Assembly: GCF_015207655.1 (NCBI RefSeq)
Contig: NZ_JADEWN010000021.1
Coordinates: 1 to 64,000, forward strand
Length of the DNA stretch: 64,000 nucleotides
Direction: 5' to 3'
Source: Gloeocapsopsis crepidinum LEGE 06123
GTDB lineage: Bacteria; Cyanobacteriota; Cyanobacteriia; Cyanobacteriales; Chroococcidiopsidaceae
The notes under the pieces were generated by a model. It saw only the letters and a list, made by a program, of their open reading frames with translations. It was not told where the DNA came from and searched no databases. The translations under genes and the position numbers were made by a program. Of this stretch, positions 54,013 to 62,767 are shown in pieces. Every line of letters starts with the position of its first letter. Position 1 is the first letter of the stretch.

Positions 54013-54172
54013 TTGGGAACATTTGGGAATGAAGGACTTGAGGATATCAACACATACCCTTCGACTAAAGTCGAGGCTACGTAAGCAAAGTGTACCTTCG
54101 TACACTAAAACTAAGATTTTTAACAGTAAGTCTCATGTGCACTCGCATTTTTATAAAGATCTTACAGAAGCT

Positions 54173-55315
54173 TCAATGACGAAATTTTCCCAACCCGACT
54201 ACAGCATTTTGTCCGCCAAAACCAAAACTTAGACAGAGAGTCGAGTGAATTTTACCTTGACGCGATGTATTAACAAAATCTAAATCAAACTCCGGTACTT
54301 GTAAGCCCACGCATGGCGGTAACAATTGATGATGTAATGCCATTAGGCAAAACGCTGTACCTAAAGCACCAGAAGCCCCTAGAGTGTGTCCTGTGGCTCC
54401 TTTTGTAGAACTGACAGCAACTCCTTGGGGAAAGACAGTTTGGAGTAAATTCGCTTCGTTTTGATCGTTAAGCTTGGTTGCCGTACCGTGGGCGTGAATA
54501 TAGTCAATATCTGTTGGAGATAATTTGCTACGCTCTAAACATTGTTTAACAGCTGCGATCGCACTTGTGCTTCTAGGTTCTGGCATATTTGCATGATACG
54601 CATCACACGTTAAACCAAAACCAAGAATTTGACCGTAGATTTTTGCCTGACGTTCTTGTGCTGACTTTGCGGATTCTAAGACAAAAACAGCCGCGCCTTC
54701 TCCTAATACTAATCCTTCTCGATTCCGATCAAAAGGATATGCCCCAGTCTGTGCTAGTGCTCCCATTTTTTGAAAACCAGTTAATGTTAATGGTGTAATC
54801 GCTGCTTCTACCGCACCTGCGATCGCGCTTTGGCATTGTCCAATTTGAATTAATTCATAAGCCTGCGCAATTGCCCAAAGTCCTGTTGCGCACGCTGCCA
54901 TAGGTGCTAGAACAGCATTTTTTGCTCCGATTTGATGTGCAACTGCGATCGCTGGTGTATGCGGTAATGTTTCTAACCAGTGTTCTAATTGTTGCAGATC
55001 GTACTGACTCTGATACTGTCGCGCCAAATTTTCCCAAGATGCTTGATGAGTGCGACTTGAGCCAATAACTACACCACACTCTGGTAATGGTAATTTTAAC
55101 CCTGCATCTTTAATCGCAGATGATACTACTAGTTCAGTAAGATAGCTTAAGTGGGCTGGTTGCTGTGTTATGAGTGCCAATGGTCGTGGTTTTAGTTCAA
55201 GAAATGGTTGCCGCACTCGAACTCCAGAATTCCCAGCGACTAAACTGTGCCAGCTTGTCTTTAAATTTGTGCCTAAAGACGAAACTAAACCAATACCAGT
55301 AACAACAACGTCCAC
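54173..55315 (-). CDS. Beta-ketoacyl-ACP synthase (KAS II/FabF-like), GTG start
   Basis: This 380-residue condensing enzyme is shorter than classical FabF (about 410-415). The thiolase fold shows VVVTGIGLVSSLGTN at the start, active-site cysteine in APMAACATGLWA (about 153-164), and both histidines: HAHGTATKLNDQNE and KGATGHTLGASGALG. It ends SFGFGGQNAVVGLG. Start is GTG; no in-frame ATG is nearby. It starts nine bases after the mnmG stop, so the two are probably co-transcribed. A housekeeping FabF is expected elsewhere; this one may be a second, specialised KAS. Substrate range cannot be read. Confidence 0.87.
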   Translation of the reverse strand: MDVVVTGIGLVSSLGTNLKTSWHSLVAGNSGVRVRQPFLELKPRPLALITQQPAHLSYLTELVVSSAIKDAGLKLPLPECGVVIGSSRTHQASWENLARQYQSQYDLQQLEHWLETLPHTPAIAVAHQIGAKNAVLAPMAACATGLWAIAQAYELIQIGQCQSAIAGAVEAAITPLTLTGFQKMGALAQTGAYPFDRNREGLVLGEGAAVFVLESAKSAQERQAKIYGQILGFGLTCDAYHANMPEPRSTSAIAAVKQCLERSKLSPTDIDYIHAHGTATKLNDQNEANLLQTVFPQGVAVSSTKGATGHTLGASGALGTAFCLMALHHQLLPPCVGLQVPEFDLDFVNTSRQGKIHSTLCLSFGFGGQNAVVGLGKFRH

Positions 55316-55324
55316 GACTAACCA

Positions 55325-57247
55325 TCATGATACCAAAACTGATGGTTGTGCACCACTCCGCGAACGTACCTCTAAATAGACAAGCAACGCATTGACATCA
55401 GCAGGGTTTACACCACCAATTCTTGCAGCTTGCCCAATTGTCAGAGGTTGGACTTTAGCCAGTTTCTCGCGTGCTTCTTTTGAGAGAGTTTCGATGGCAG
55501 CATAATCTAAATCAGGTGGCAGTGGGCGGTGTGCTTGCCGTGAGATTTGGTCAATTTGGTTTTGCTGACGCTGTAAATAGCCAGAATACTTAATATCGAT
55601 TTCAGCACCTTCTTTCTCCACCACATCAAGATTGGGATTTCCTAAACCGTGATGTTCGAGATCTTTGTAGTGAAATCCAGGGCGTCGTAGTAAGTCGGCG
55701 AGTGTAATTGATCCTTTGATTGCTTGTTGTGTTGTTGCGGCGATCGCTCGTCCTACTGGTTCGTGTTCTTTCACTCGTGTAGCATAGAGTCGTTCTTTTT
55801 CCGCCGCAATATTTGCTTGTTTGCGGGTAAAAAGTTCCCACCTACGATCGTCAACTAACCCAATTTCACGCCCTAACGGTGTTAAACGCTGGTCGGCATT
55901 ATCAGAACGCAGTAACAAGCGATATTCTGAACGGCTAGTCAGCATCCGATAAGGTTCGCGCAGATCTTTAGTACACAAATCGTCTACCAAAGTACCGATA
56001 TAACTTTGTTCGCGAGGAAAAACAATCATTTCCTGATGCCGCACATAACGAACGGCATTGATCCCCGCTACAATTCCTTGGGCTGCTGCTTCTTCATATC
56101 CTGTTGTGCCATTAATTTGTCCAGCACAGAATAAACCCGCGACTTTCTTTGTCATTAACGTTGGATAACATTGCGTTGCAGGCAAGTAATCATATTCCAC
56201 CGCATAAGCTGGACGTAGCATCACACAATTTTCGAGTCCTGGAAGCGTGCGCAGCATCTGGAGTTGGATTGCTTCAGGTAAGCCTGTCGAAAAGCCTTGA
56301 ATATAAAGTTCCGGAATATCGCGCCCTTCTGGTTCAATAAAGATCTGATGGCTTTCTTTATCAGCAAAGCGGACAATTTTATCTTCAATACTGGGGCAGT
56401 AGCGCGGTCCTTTGGCATCTACCCAGCCGCCATAAACTGGCGATAAATGAAGGTTATCGCGGATCAGTTGATGTGTTTGGGCGGTGGTGCGCGTCAGGTA
56501 ACAAGGCATTTGCTCGCGTTCTACCCACACATTCGGGTCAAAACTAAACCAACGAACTTCCGAGTCGCCTGGTTGAGGTTCTAATTGAGTGTAATCGAGC
56601 GATCGCTTATCAACTCGTGCTGGCGTTCCTGTTTTTAATCGTCCGGTTTCAAAGCCTAGAGAATTGAGTGTCTCCGTTAGTCCCTCTGCTGCAAATTCCC
56701 CTGCGCGTCCTGCTGGCATTGATTTATTACCAACCCAAATGCGACCACCGAGGAATGTCCCAGTCGTTAAAATCACCGTAGGAGATTTGAATCCGACACC
56801 AAAGTAAGTTTCAACGCCAATAACTTCATCGTTTGCGCCCAACACCAAATCTGTCACCATCGCTTCGCGAATTGTCAAGTTTTCCTGGTTCTCAACAATT
56901 CCTTTCATCACTGCTGCATATTCTCGCTTATCCGTTTGGGCGCGTAATGCCCACACAGCAGGTCCTCTAGAAGAATTGAGTATCCGCTTTTGCAGGTAGG
57001 TACGATCTGCCATTTTGCCAATTTCTCCACCCAAAGCATCGACTTCATGTGTCAATTGCGATTTGGCGGGACCTCCCACAGCAGGGTTACACGGTTGCCA
57101 GGCGATTTTATCCAAGTTCAGGGTCAGCAGTAGCGTCCGACAGCCCAATCGTGCAGTAGCTAGGGCAGCTTCACAACCAGCATGACCTGCTCCGACAACG
57201 ATGACATCAAACGCGTCGATAAATTCTACATTGGTGGGCGATCGCAT
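55325..57247 (-). CDS. mnmG: tRNA uridine-5-carboxymethylaminomethyl modification enzyme MnmG (GidA)
   Basis: This 640-residue FAD protein acts with MnmE to modify U34 of tRNAs. The FAD motif is [19 protein letters not shown] (about 17-35). Then follow [20 protein letters not shown] (about 54-73), [26 protein letters not shown], the [19 protein letters not shown] block near the C-terminal half and the helical end [19 protein letters not shown]. The extra start region (about 12 residues) is short. It lies directly upstream of the ketosynthase gene. Confidence 0.97.
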   Translation of the reverse strand: MRSPTNVEFIDAFDVIVVGAGHAGCEAALATARLGCRTLLLTLNLDKIAWQPCNPAVGGPAKSQLTHEVDALGGEIGKMADRTYLQKRILNSSRGPAVWALRAQTDKREYAAVMKGIVENQENLTIREAMVTDLVLGANDEVIGVETYFGVGFKSPTVILTTGTFLGGRIWVGNKSMPAGRAGEFAAEGLTETLNSLGFETGRLKTGTPARVDKRSLDYTQLEPQPGDSEVRWFSFDPNVWVEREQMPCYLTRTTAQTHQLIRDNLHLSPVYGGWVDAKGPRYCPSIEDKIVRFADKESHQIFIEPEGRDIPELYIQGFSTGLPEAIQLQMLRTLPGLENCVMLRPAYAVEYDYLPATQCYPTLMTKKVAGLFCAGQINGTTGYEEAAAQGIVAGINAVRYVRHQEMIVFPREQSYIGTLVDDLCTKDLREPYRMLTSRSEYRLLLRSDNADQRLTPLGREIGLVDDRRWELFTRKQANIAAEKERLYATRVKEHEPVGRAIAATTQQAIKGSITLADLLRRPGFHYKDLEHHGLGNPNLDVVEKEGAEIDIKYSGYLQRQQNQIDQISRQAHRPLPPDLDYAAIETLSKEAREKLAKVQPLTIGQAARIGGVNPADVNALLVYLEVRSRSGAQPSVLVS

Positions 57248-57562
57248 AAGCTATGGCTTTAAATCGGGCAGCTAAGGACTTATATTTAATTCTAATCGTT
57301 CGTCGTTTACAACCAAGACAATGAGCCAAATTGGTCATCAGCAAACTTGTTAGTGGCGATCAAACCCTAGCGGTAACTTTACCTTAGAGAAACAAAATGT
57401 TGAATCCACGCTAGTGGTGTTGTTGCCAGATATCTTCTAACCTCTAAACAAAAGTTGTGTTTTGGGCTTAAGTTAATTGCTAGCAGCTAAAAACTCATCG
57501 CTTTTATAACTTTTCACGCTATTTTAAACAGCAAGTCCCCCTGAGTATAGCTACAGAAGCTT
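57248..57562. other. 315-base gap before the psbB-linked gene
   Basis: AT-rich sequence with no supported gene or repeat; it probably holds the divergent promoters for mnmG (minus) and the 110-residue gene (plus). I see no clear sigma-70 boxes that I would call with confidence. Confidence 0.4.
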
Positions 57563-57895
57563 GTGAAATACTTCTTTCTCACTGATGGCTGGACAGTCTG
57601 CCGAGTATGGGCATCTGATGGTCTATGGAACGAAACCGCATGGCGGCGTCAACCAAATATCCAACGCTTAAATATTTGTCTCGTAGAAGCCAGTGAAAAG
57701 TTGTGGTTATATTGCGTCGAAGACGTAGTATTAACTGTAGAGGTCAAACCGATAGTGAATACTCAAGATAACTTCGCAGTCCAAATTGGTCAAGTAGTCC
57801 TCAAACGCTTGATTAGTGCTGAACAAGTCATTGAGCGACTAGGTGCAGCCGAGGCAATGTGTCAGTTAAAGAGTATTCAATTAGTTGTCCAATAA
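57563..57895 (+). CDS. Conserved hypothetical protein upstream of psbB, GTG start
   Basis: The start is GTG (CTTGTGAAATACTTC). This 110-residue protein opens MKYFFLTDGWTVCRVWASDG, then WNETAWRRQPNIQRLNICLV and VGQVVLKRLISAEQVIERLG. It is acidic and soluble, with no domain I recognise. It stands 210 bases upstream of psbB, and similar proteins are seen at that place in other cyanobacteria, so a link to photosystem biology is possible, but this is only context. The cysteines at residues 13, 40 and 51 are not in a metal motif. Confidence 0.65.
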   Translation: MKYFFLTDGWTVCRVWASDGLWNETAWRRQPNIQRLNICLVEASEKLWLYCVEDVVLTVEVKPIVNTQDNFAVQIGQVVLKRLISAEQVIERLGAAEAMCQLKSIQLVVQ

Positions 57896-58105
57896 GTCCC
57901 ACAACCAGATGGGATCGCTCTTGCAATCGGCACAGGACATAGTTACACTTTTTTAATAATTCTCATTTTTGTTTGTATTTCCGTTGCTTGATTTATGAAT
58001 ACAATCTGTCAACACGCAGTGACGTTTTCTAGCAAGCACCTGGTAATAACAAAAAGTTGAAAAATTGCGTTGTAGACATAATTCACCCTTGGAGGATCGT
58101 AGTCG

Positions 58106-59662
58106 ATGGGACTACCCTGGTACCGAGTACACACAGTCGTCTTGAATGATCCAGGGCGATTGATTTCTGTACACCTCATGCATACTGCGCTTGTCGCAGG
58201 TTGGGCTGGTTCTATGGCCCTGTATGAATTAGCAATTTTTGACTCCAGCGATCCGGTTCTCAACCCCATGTGGCGGCAGGGAATGTACGTGCTGCCCTTT
58301 ATGGCACGCTTAGGCGTTACCGGTTCCTGGGGAGGCTGGAATGTTACAGGGAGTGCTGTAACTGACCCTGGAATTTGGTCATTTGAAGGCGTTGCTGCTG
58401 CCCATATTATTCTATCTGGGCTGTTATTCTTAGCTGCCGTTTGGCACTGGGTTTACTGGGACTTGGAACTGTTTAGAGATCCGCGCACTGGCGAACCCGC
58501 GCTTGATTTGCCGAAAATGTTTGGCATCCACTTGTTTTTATCTGGTCTATTGTGCTTTGGTTTTGGTGCGTTCCACCTTACCGGACTATTTGGTCCAGGA
58601 ATGTGGGTGTCTGACCCATATGGCTTGACTGGTAGCGTTCAACCTGTAGCGCCGGAATGGGGACCTGCAGGGTTTAACCCCTTCAACCCTGGTGGCGTAG
58701 TGGCACACCACATTGCTGCTGGGATCGTTGGTATTATTGCTGGCTTATTTCACCTTTCAGTACGACCACCTGAACGGCTGTACAAAGCCTTACGGATGGG
58801 TAATATTGAAACTGTACTTGCTAGCAGTATTGCCGCAGTATTCTTCGCTGCCTTTGTCGTTGCTGGGACTATGTGGTACGGCAACGCGACTACACCAATC
58901 GAATTGTTTGGTCCTACCCGTTATCAATGGGATGATGGTTATTTCAAACAAGAAATTGACCGTCGTGTACAAGCGAGTGTAGCAGAGGGAGCTTCTTTAT
59001 CTGAGGCTTGGGCAGAGATTCCTGAAAAGCTTGCCTTCTACGACTACATCGGTAATAACCCTGCTAAAGGTGGTCTATTCCGTGTAGGTCCGATGAATAA
59101 AACTAATGGCGTTGCTTTGGGTTGGTTGGGTCATCCGGTCTTTAAAGATGCAGAAGGGCGTGAATTATTTGTCCGTCGGATGCCTGCATTCTTTGAAACT
59201 TTCCCTGTTCTGTTGACTGATGCAGATGGTATTGTCCGTGCTGACATTCCTTTCCGTCGGGCAGAATCTAAGTACAGCTTTGAGCAAGCAGGAATCACCG
59301 TTAGCTTTTATGGCGGTGAGTTAGGCGGACAAACTTTCACAGATCCAACCGATGTGAAAAAGTATGCTCGTCAAGCTCAATTAGGTGAACCCTTCTTATT
59401 TGATGGCGACCAAAGCACCAGATTTGGCGATCTTGGAATCGCTCAGCCTGATGGTGTATTCCGTACTTCTCCTAGAGGTTGGTTTACTTTTGCCCACGCT
59501 ACTTTTGCTTTGTTATTCTTCTTTGGTCATCTCTGGCATGGTTCGCGGACAATCTTCCGCGACGTATTTGCTGGAATTGAAGCAGATCTAGAAGAACAAG
59601 TCGAGTTTGGTTTGTTCCAGAAATTGGGCGATAAGACAACCAGAAAGAAAGAAGCTGTTTAG
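58106..59662 (+). CDS. psbB: Photosystem II CP47 chlorophyll-binding protein
   Basis: This 518-residue core antenna protein of photosystem II is full length. It begins [20 protein letters not shown] and has six membrane helices with the chlorophyll-ligand histidines, e.g. [74 protein letters not shown] and [19 protein letters not shown]. The large luminal loop between helices five and six spans about 260-445. A GGAGG ribosome site lies 12 bases upstream. A two-part hairpin follows the stop, then psbT. Confidence 0.99.
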   Translation: MGLPWYRVHTVVLNDPGRLISVHLMHTALVAGWAGSMALYELAIFDSSDPVLNPMWRQGMYVLPFMARLGVTGSWGGWNVTGSAVTDPGIWSFEGVAAAHIILSGLLFLAAVWHWVYWDLELFRDPRTGEPALDLPKMFGIHLFLSGLLCFGFGAFHLTGLFGPGMWVSDPYGLTGSVQPVAPEWGPAGFNPFNPGGVVAHHIAAGIVGIIAGLFHLSVRPPERLYKALRMGNIETVLASSIAAVFFAAFVVAGTMWYGNATTPIELFGPTRYQWDDGYFKQEIDRRVQASVAEGASLSEAWAEIPEKLAFYDYIGNNPAKGGLFRVGPMNKTNGVALGWLGHPVFKDAEGRELFVRRMPAFFETFPVLLTDADGIVRADIPFRRAESKYSFEQAGITVSFYGGELGGQTFTDPTDVKKYARQAQLGEPFLFDGDQSTRFGDLGIAQPDGVFRTSPRGWFTFAHATFALLFFFGHLWHGSRTIFRDVFAGIEADLEEQVEFGLFQKLGDKTTRKKEAV

Positions 59663-59681
59663 TGCTTCAACATAAATTGTA

Positions 59682-59746
59682 AAGAACGGTAAATAATTGC
59701 TGTGGCAACCATAGCCTTAGTAGTTTTTTAAACCGTTCTTTTCTTT
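59682..59746 (+). terminator. Two-part hairpin terminator/attenuator between psbB and psbT
   Basis: AAGAACGGT (59682-59690) pairs perfectly with ACCGTTCTT (59732-59740), followed by TTCTTTTG. Inside the loop GCTGTGG and CCATAGC can also pair with one G-U, forming a nested hairpin. It would end or attenuate most psbB transcripts before psbT. Confidence 0.65.
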
Positions 59747-59797
59747 TGCTTGGTAAACTATCAATATCAGCTCAGCTTGTAATTAGAAAATTGTCCT

Positions 59798-59896
59798 ATG
59801 GAAAGCGTTGCTTACATTTTAATTCTTGCCTTGGCAATCGGAACTCTGTTCTTTGCGATCGCCTTTCGCGAACCCCCACGCATTCAAAAGAAATAG
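59798..59896 (+). CDS. psbT: Photosystem II reaction-centre protein PsbT
   Basis: The 32-residue single-span protein starts [20 protein letters not shown] and ends [10 protein letters not shown]. This matches PsbT, which sits at the dimer interface of photosystem II and aids recovery from photoinhibition. Residues 4-22 form the helix. The ATG at 59798 is the only sensible start. The psbB-psbT order is conserved in cyanobacteria. No psbN or psbH follows; nrdR is next. Confidence 0.97.
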   Translation: MESVAYILILALAIGTLFFAIAFREPPRIQKK

Positions 59897-60034
59897 TCAT
59901 CCCTTTTAGTTCTAGCTAGGGATACAAGTGACAACCGCTGCTACCGATTGTGATAGTGGCGGATTGTTTGCATTTTGCCTTGTATTAAGGTAAATAAAGT
60001 CTTAAGAGTAAATTCTTTTAAAGATGCGTTTTTT

Positions 60035-60547
60035 ATGCGCTGTCCATTCTGCCAACATCCTAATCATCGGGTGTTGGAATCACGAGTAACAGAAGCAGGA
60101 CAAAGTATCCGCAGGCGACGTGATTGCCTCAATTGTCAACGTCGCTTTACGACCTATGAGCGTATTGAGTTTCTCCCCATTACAGTTCTAAAACAAAATG
60201 GCGATCGCGAGTGTTTTGATCGCTCAAAACTTCTGCGAGGCATGGTTCAAGCATGTCACAAAACAGGTATTTCTACAGTACAGCTCGAAGCATTAGTAGA
60301 TGAAATTGAATCTGAGCTTCAACAACGCACTTCACGCGAAGTGACTAGTCTAGAAATTGGAGAATTAGTTTTGCACCATCTCAAGTCACTTAGTGAGGTA
60401 GCTTACGTTCGATTTGCTTCGGTATATCGTCAATTTCAAAGCATTCGTGATTTTGTAGATACTTTAGAAGATCTATCGCACCGTAACAGTTCCTCCGCTG
60501 ACATTACAGCAGAAGCCATCAACGATTATGAATTTACTCATTCGTAA
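60035..60547 (+). CDS. nrdR: Transcriptional repressor NrdR
   Basis: From the ATG at 60035 ([20 protein letters not shown]) the protein has 170 residues. A zinc ribbon with C3, C6, C31 and C34 is followed by [13 protein letters not shown] and an ATP-cone domain (about 48-140). The C-terminus is longer than in most NrdR proteins. It senses dATP/ATP and represses ribonucleotide reductase genes. I reject the frame extension of 20 codons at 59975, which is not conserved. Followed by rpsA in the usual cyanobacterial order. Confidence 0.95.
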   Translation: MRCPFCQHPNHRVLESRVTEAGQSIRRRRDCLNCQRRFTTYERIEFLPITVLKQNGDRECFDRSKLLRGMVQACHKTGISTVQLEALVDEIESELQQRTSREVTSLEIGELVLHHLKSLSEVAYVRFASVYRQFQSIRDFVDTLEDLSHRNSSSADITAEAINDYEFTHS

Positions 60548-60712
60548 CAATCAGGTATAATGGAGGGTCTGAATACTTGTGCGTATAGATTTGGCTTTCC
60601 TACGCTAGGATTAATTAAAGATGTAGGTGTAAAGCGCTGTTAAGAAGTAGCGTGCATATACATCGATAGGAGGCATAAACTTACGGAGACTAAATACCAG
60701 GAACACATTAGC

Positions 60713-61729
60713 ATGGTCAATCAGAAACAAACTGTCGCAGAAATTGGTTTTACTCACGAGGATTTCGCTGCTCTACTCGATAAGTACGATTATCATTTTA
60801 GTCCTGGGGATACGGTAGCTGGGACAGTATTCAGTATCGAGCCTAGAGGCGCTCTGATTGACATTGGTGCGAAAACAGCGGCATACATCCCCATTCAGGA
60901 GATGTCAATTAACCGCGTAGATTCCCCAGAAGAAGTTTTACAGTCAAACGAAACACGGGAATTCTTTATTCTTACCGATGAAAATGAAGATGGTCAGCTA
61001 ACGCTGTCAATTCGCCGGATCGAGTATATGCGGGCGTGGGAACGGGTACGCCAGTTGCAAACCGAAGATGCTACTGTGCGCTCTAATGTCTTTGCAACAA
61101 ACCGTGGTGGAGCATTAGTTCGCATTGAAGGTCTGCGGGGCTTTATCCCAGGATCGCATATCAGTACTCGTAAACCCAAGGAGGACTTAGTCGGCGAAGA
61201 ACTCCCGCTAAAATTTTTAGAAGTAGATGAAGACCGCAACCGCTTGGTTCTTTCGCATCGCAGAGCCTTGGTTGAACGCAAGATGAACCGCCTAGAAGTC
61301 GGCGAAGTTGTGATTGGTACCGTACGCGGAATTAAGCCTTACGGTGCATTTATTGATATTGGTGGCGTGAGCGGTTTGCTGCATATTTCTGAAATTTCGC
61401 ACGATCACATTGATACGCCCCATAGTGTGTTTAACGTCAATGATGAAGTGAAAGTTATGATCATTGATTTAGACGCTGAACGCGGTCGGATCTCCTTGTC
61501 TACGAAGCAGCTAGAACCAGAACCAGGAGACATGATTAAAAACCGTGACCTGGTGTACGATAAAGCTGAAGAAATGGCTGCTAAGTATCGAGAGCAGATG
61601 CTTGCTAAACAACAAGGAATAACTCTAGAAGAAGCTGAAGTATTGGAAGAGGAAATTCCGGCTGCTACAGAGGAAGAAATTCCTACAGCTAGTGAAGAAG
61701 AAATTCCGGCTGCTATTGACGAGGAGTAA
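60713..61729 (+). CDS. rpsA: 30S ribosomal protein S1, three-domain cyanobacterial form
   Basis: This 338-residue protein has three S1 (OB-fold) domains at about 31-102, 119-185 and 196-266, with key blocks GTVFSIEPRGALIDIGAKTA, ATNRGGALVRIEGLRGFIPG and GTVRGIKPYGAFIDIGGVSG. It binds mRNA during initiation. The C-terminal tail (305-338) has three near-repeats of EEEIPAA, probably flexible and acidic. The leader of 165 bases includes TAGGAGGCATAAAC 40 bases before the ATG, which might be part of its autoregulation. A strong terminator follows. Confidence 0.96.
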   Translation: MVNQKQTVAEIGFTHEDFAALLDKYDYHFSPGDTVAGTVFSIEPRGALIDIGAKTAAYIPIQEMSINRVDSPEEVLQSNETREFFILTDENEDGQLTLSIRRIEYMRAWERVRQLQTEDATVRSNVFATNRGGALVRIEGLRGFIPGSHISTRKPKEDLVGEELPLKFLEVDEDRNRLVLSHRRALVERKMNRLEVGEVVIGTVRGIKPYGAFIDIGGVSGLLHISEISHDHIDTPHSVFNVNDEVKVMIIDLDAERGRISLSTKQLEPEPGDMIKNRDLVYDKAEEMAAKYREQMLAKQQGITLEEAEVLEEEIPAATEEEIPTASEEEIPAAIDEE

Positions 61730-61774
61730 GTCTATTGCTGCGGAATAAGTAACAGTAATTCATACTTGATAACA

Positions 61775-61797
61775 AGAGGGTTGATCCCTCTTTTTTT
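61775..61797 (+). terminator. Rho-independent terminator after rpsA
   Basis: AGAGGG-TTGAT-CCCTCT with a run of seven T: a classic intrinsic terminator, 46 bases after the rpsA stop. Confidence 0.92.
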
Positions 61798-61906
61798 ATG
61801 AACAGGAGCAGAGCCATATCCAGGTGACAACAGATTCATCTACTTCAGCCCACTAGATCGTCCCAATACAGCAAAGATAGAGCAATCTTAAAAGTGAGGT
61901 GATTTT

Positions 61907-62629
61907 TTGGTCACAATTCAGTGCAAAAATGTAACTTTTCAAAATATCCAAGCAATCATCTTTGATAAAGACGGCACGCTGGAAGATTCTGAAGAATATT
62001 TACGTTCTTTAGGGCAAAAGCGATCGCGCCTCATCGATGCCCAAATTCCAGGAATCGGAGAACCTTTATTAATGGCATTTGGAATTAATGGCGATCGCCT
62101 CGATCCAACAGGATTACTTGCCGTCGGTAGCCGTTACGAAACTGAAATTGCCGCAGCAGCTTACATTGCTGAAACAGGGCGGGGGTGGTTAGAGTCACGG
62201 GCGATCGCGCACAATGCGTTTATGGAAGCCGATCAAGTGATTGGGACAACACCTTCACCCTTATTTGTCGGTTCATTAGAAGTCTTACAGGATCTATCGC
62301 AAGCAGGTTTAAAACTAGGAATTCTTTCAGCAGCTTCTACACAGCGCGTAAAAGCCTTTGTGGAATGCCATAAGTTGCAAGACTACGTGCAATTGCAAAT
62401 GGGAGTTGATCAAGGATTGAGTAAACCCGATCCGGCGTTATTTATTCAAGCTTGTCAAAAATTAGGAGTCGCACCTCAGAATACCTTGATGGTAGGAGAT
62501 TCGATAGGTGATATCGAAATGGCACGCAATGCTGGTGCAGCAGGGTGTATTGGGATTTCCTGGAGAACTGCTACACATTTACACTCAGCCGATGTCGCGA
62601 TCGCGCAACTTAATGAAATTCAGATTTGA
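61907..62629 (+). CDS. HAD-superfamily phosphatase, TTG start
   Basis: This 240-residue hydrolase has all HAD motifs: nucleophile and acid in IIFDKDGTLEDSEEY (motif I), LGILSAASTQRVKAF (II), LSKPDPALFIQACQKLG (III) and MVGDSIGDIEMARNAGA (IV). A helical cap (about 30-130) follows motif I, as in phosphoglycolate phosphatase-like enzymes. Substrate unknown; phosphoglycolate is a reasonable guess. TTG start at 61907 supported by GAGGTG six bases upstream; a later start would lose the conserved first strand. It stands just before metK. Confidence 0.85.
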   Translation: MVTIQCKNVTFQNIQAIIFDKDGTLEDSEEYLRSLGQKRSRLIDAQIPGIGEPLLMAFGINGDRLDPTGLLAVGSRYETEIAAAAYIAETGRGWLESRAIAHNAFMEADQVIGTTPSPLFVGSLEVLQDLSQAGLKLGILSAASTQRVKAFVECHKLQDYVQLQMGVDQGLSKPDPALFIQACQKLGVAPQNTLMVGDSIGDIEMARNAGAAGCIGISWRTATHLHSADVAIAQLNEIQI

Positions 62630-62767
62630 CAATCCGACTAAATGTTCGCCGACTTCTGCGATCATCCTTTATTCTTAACTTATCCGTATATTAGAGATGT
62701 TGTGATGATGGCAGACTAACATCATACAAACATCGACACTAATACATCATAAGTTAAGGAGATGCCT

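Noticed and set aside
62704-62729. Hairpin in the metK leader as a possible SAM riboswitch
   Set aside because: Only one short stem (TGATG/CATCA) is visible, with no match to a known SAM riboswitch core.
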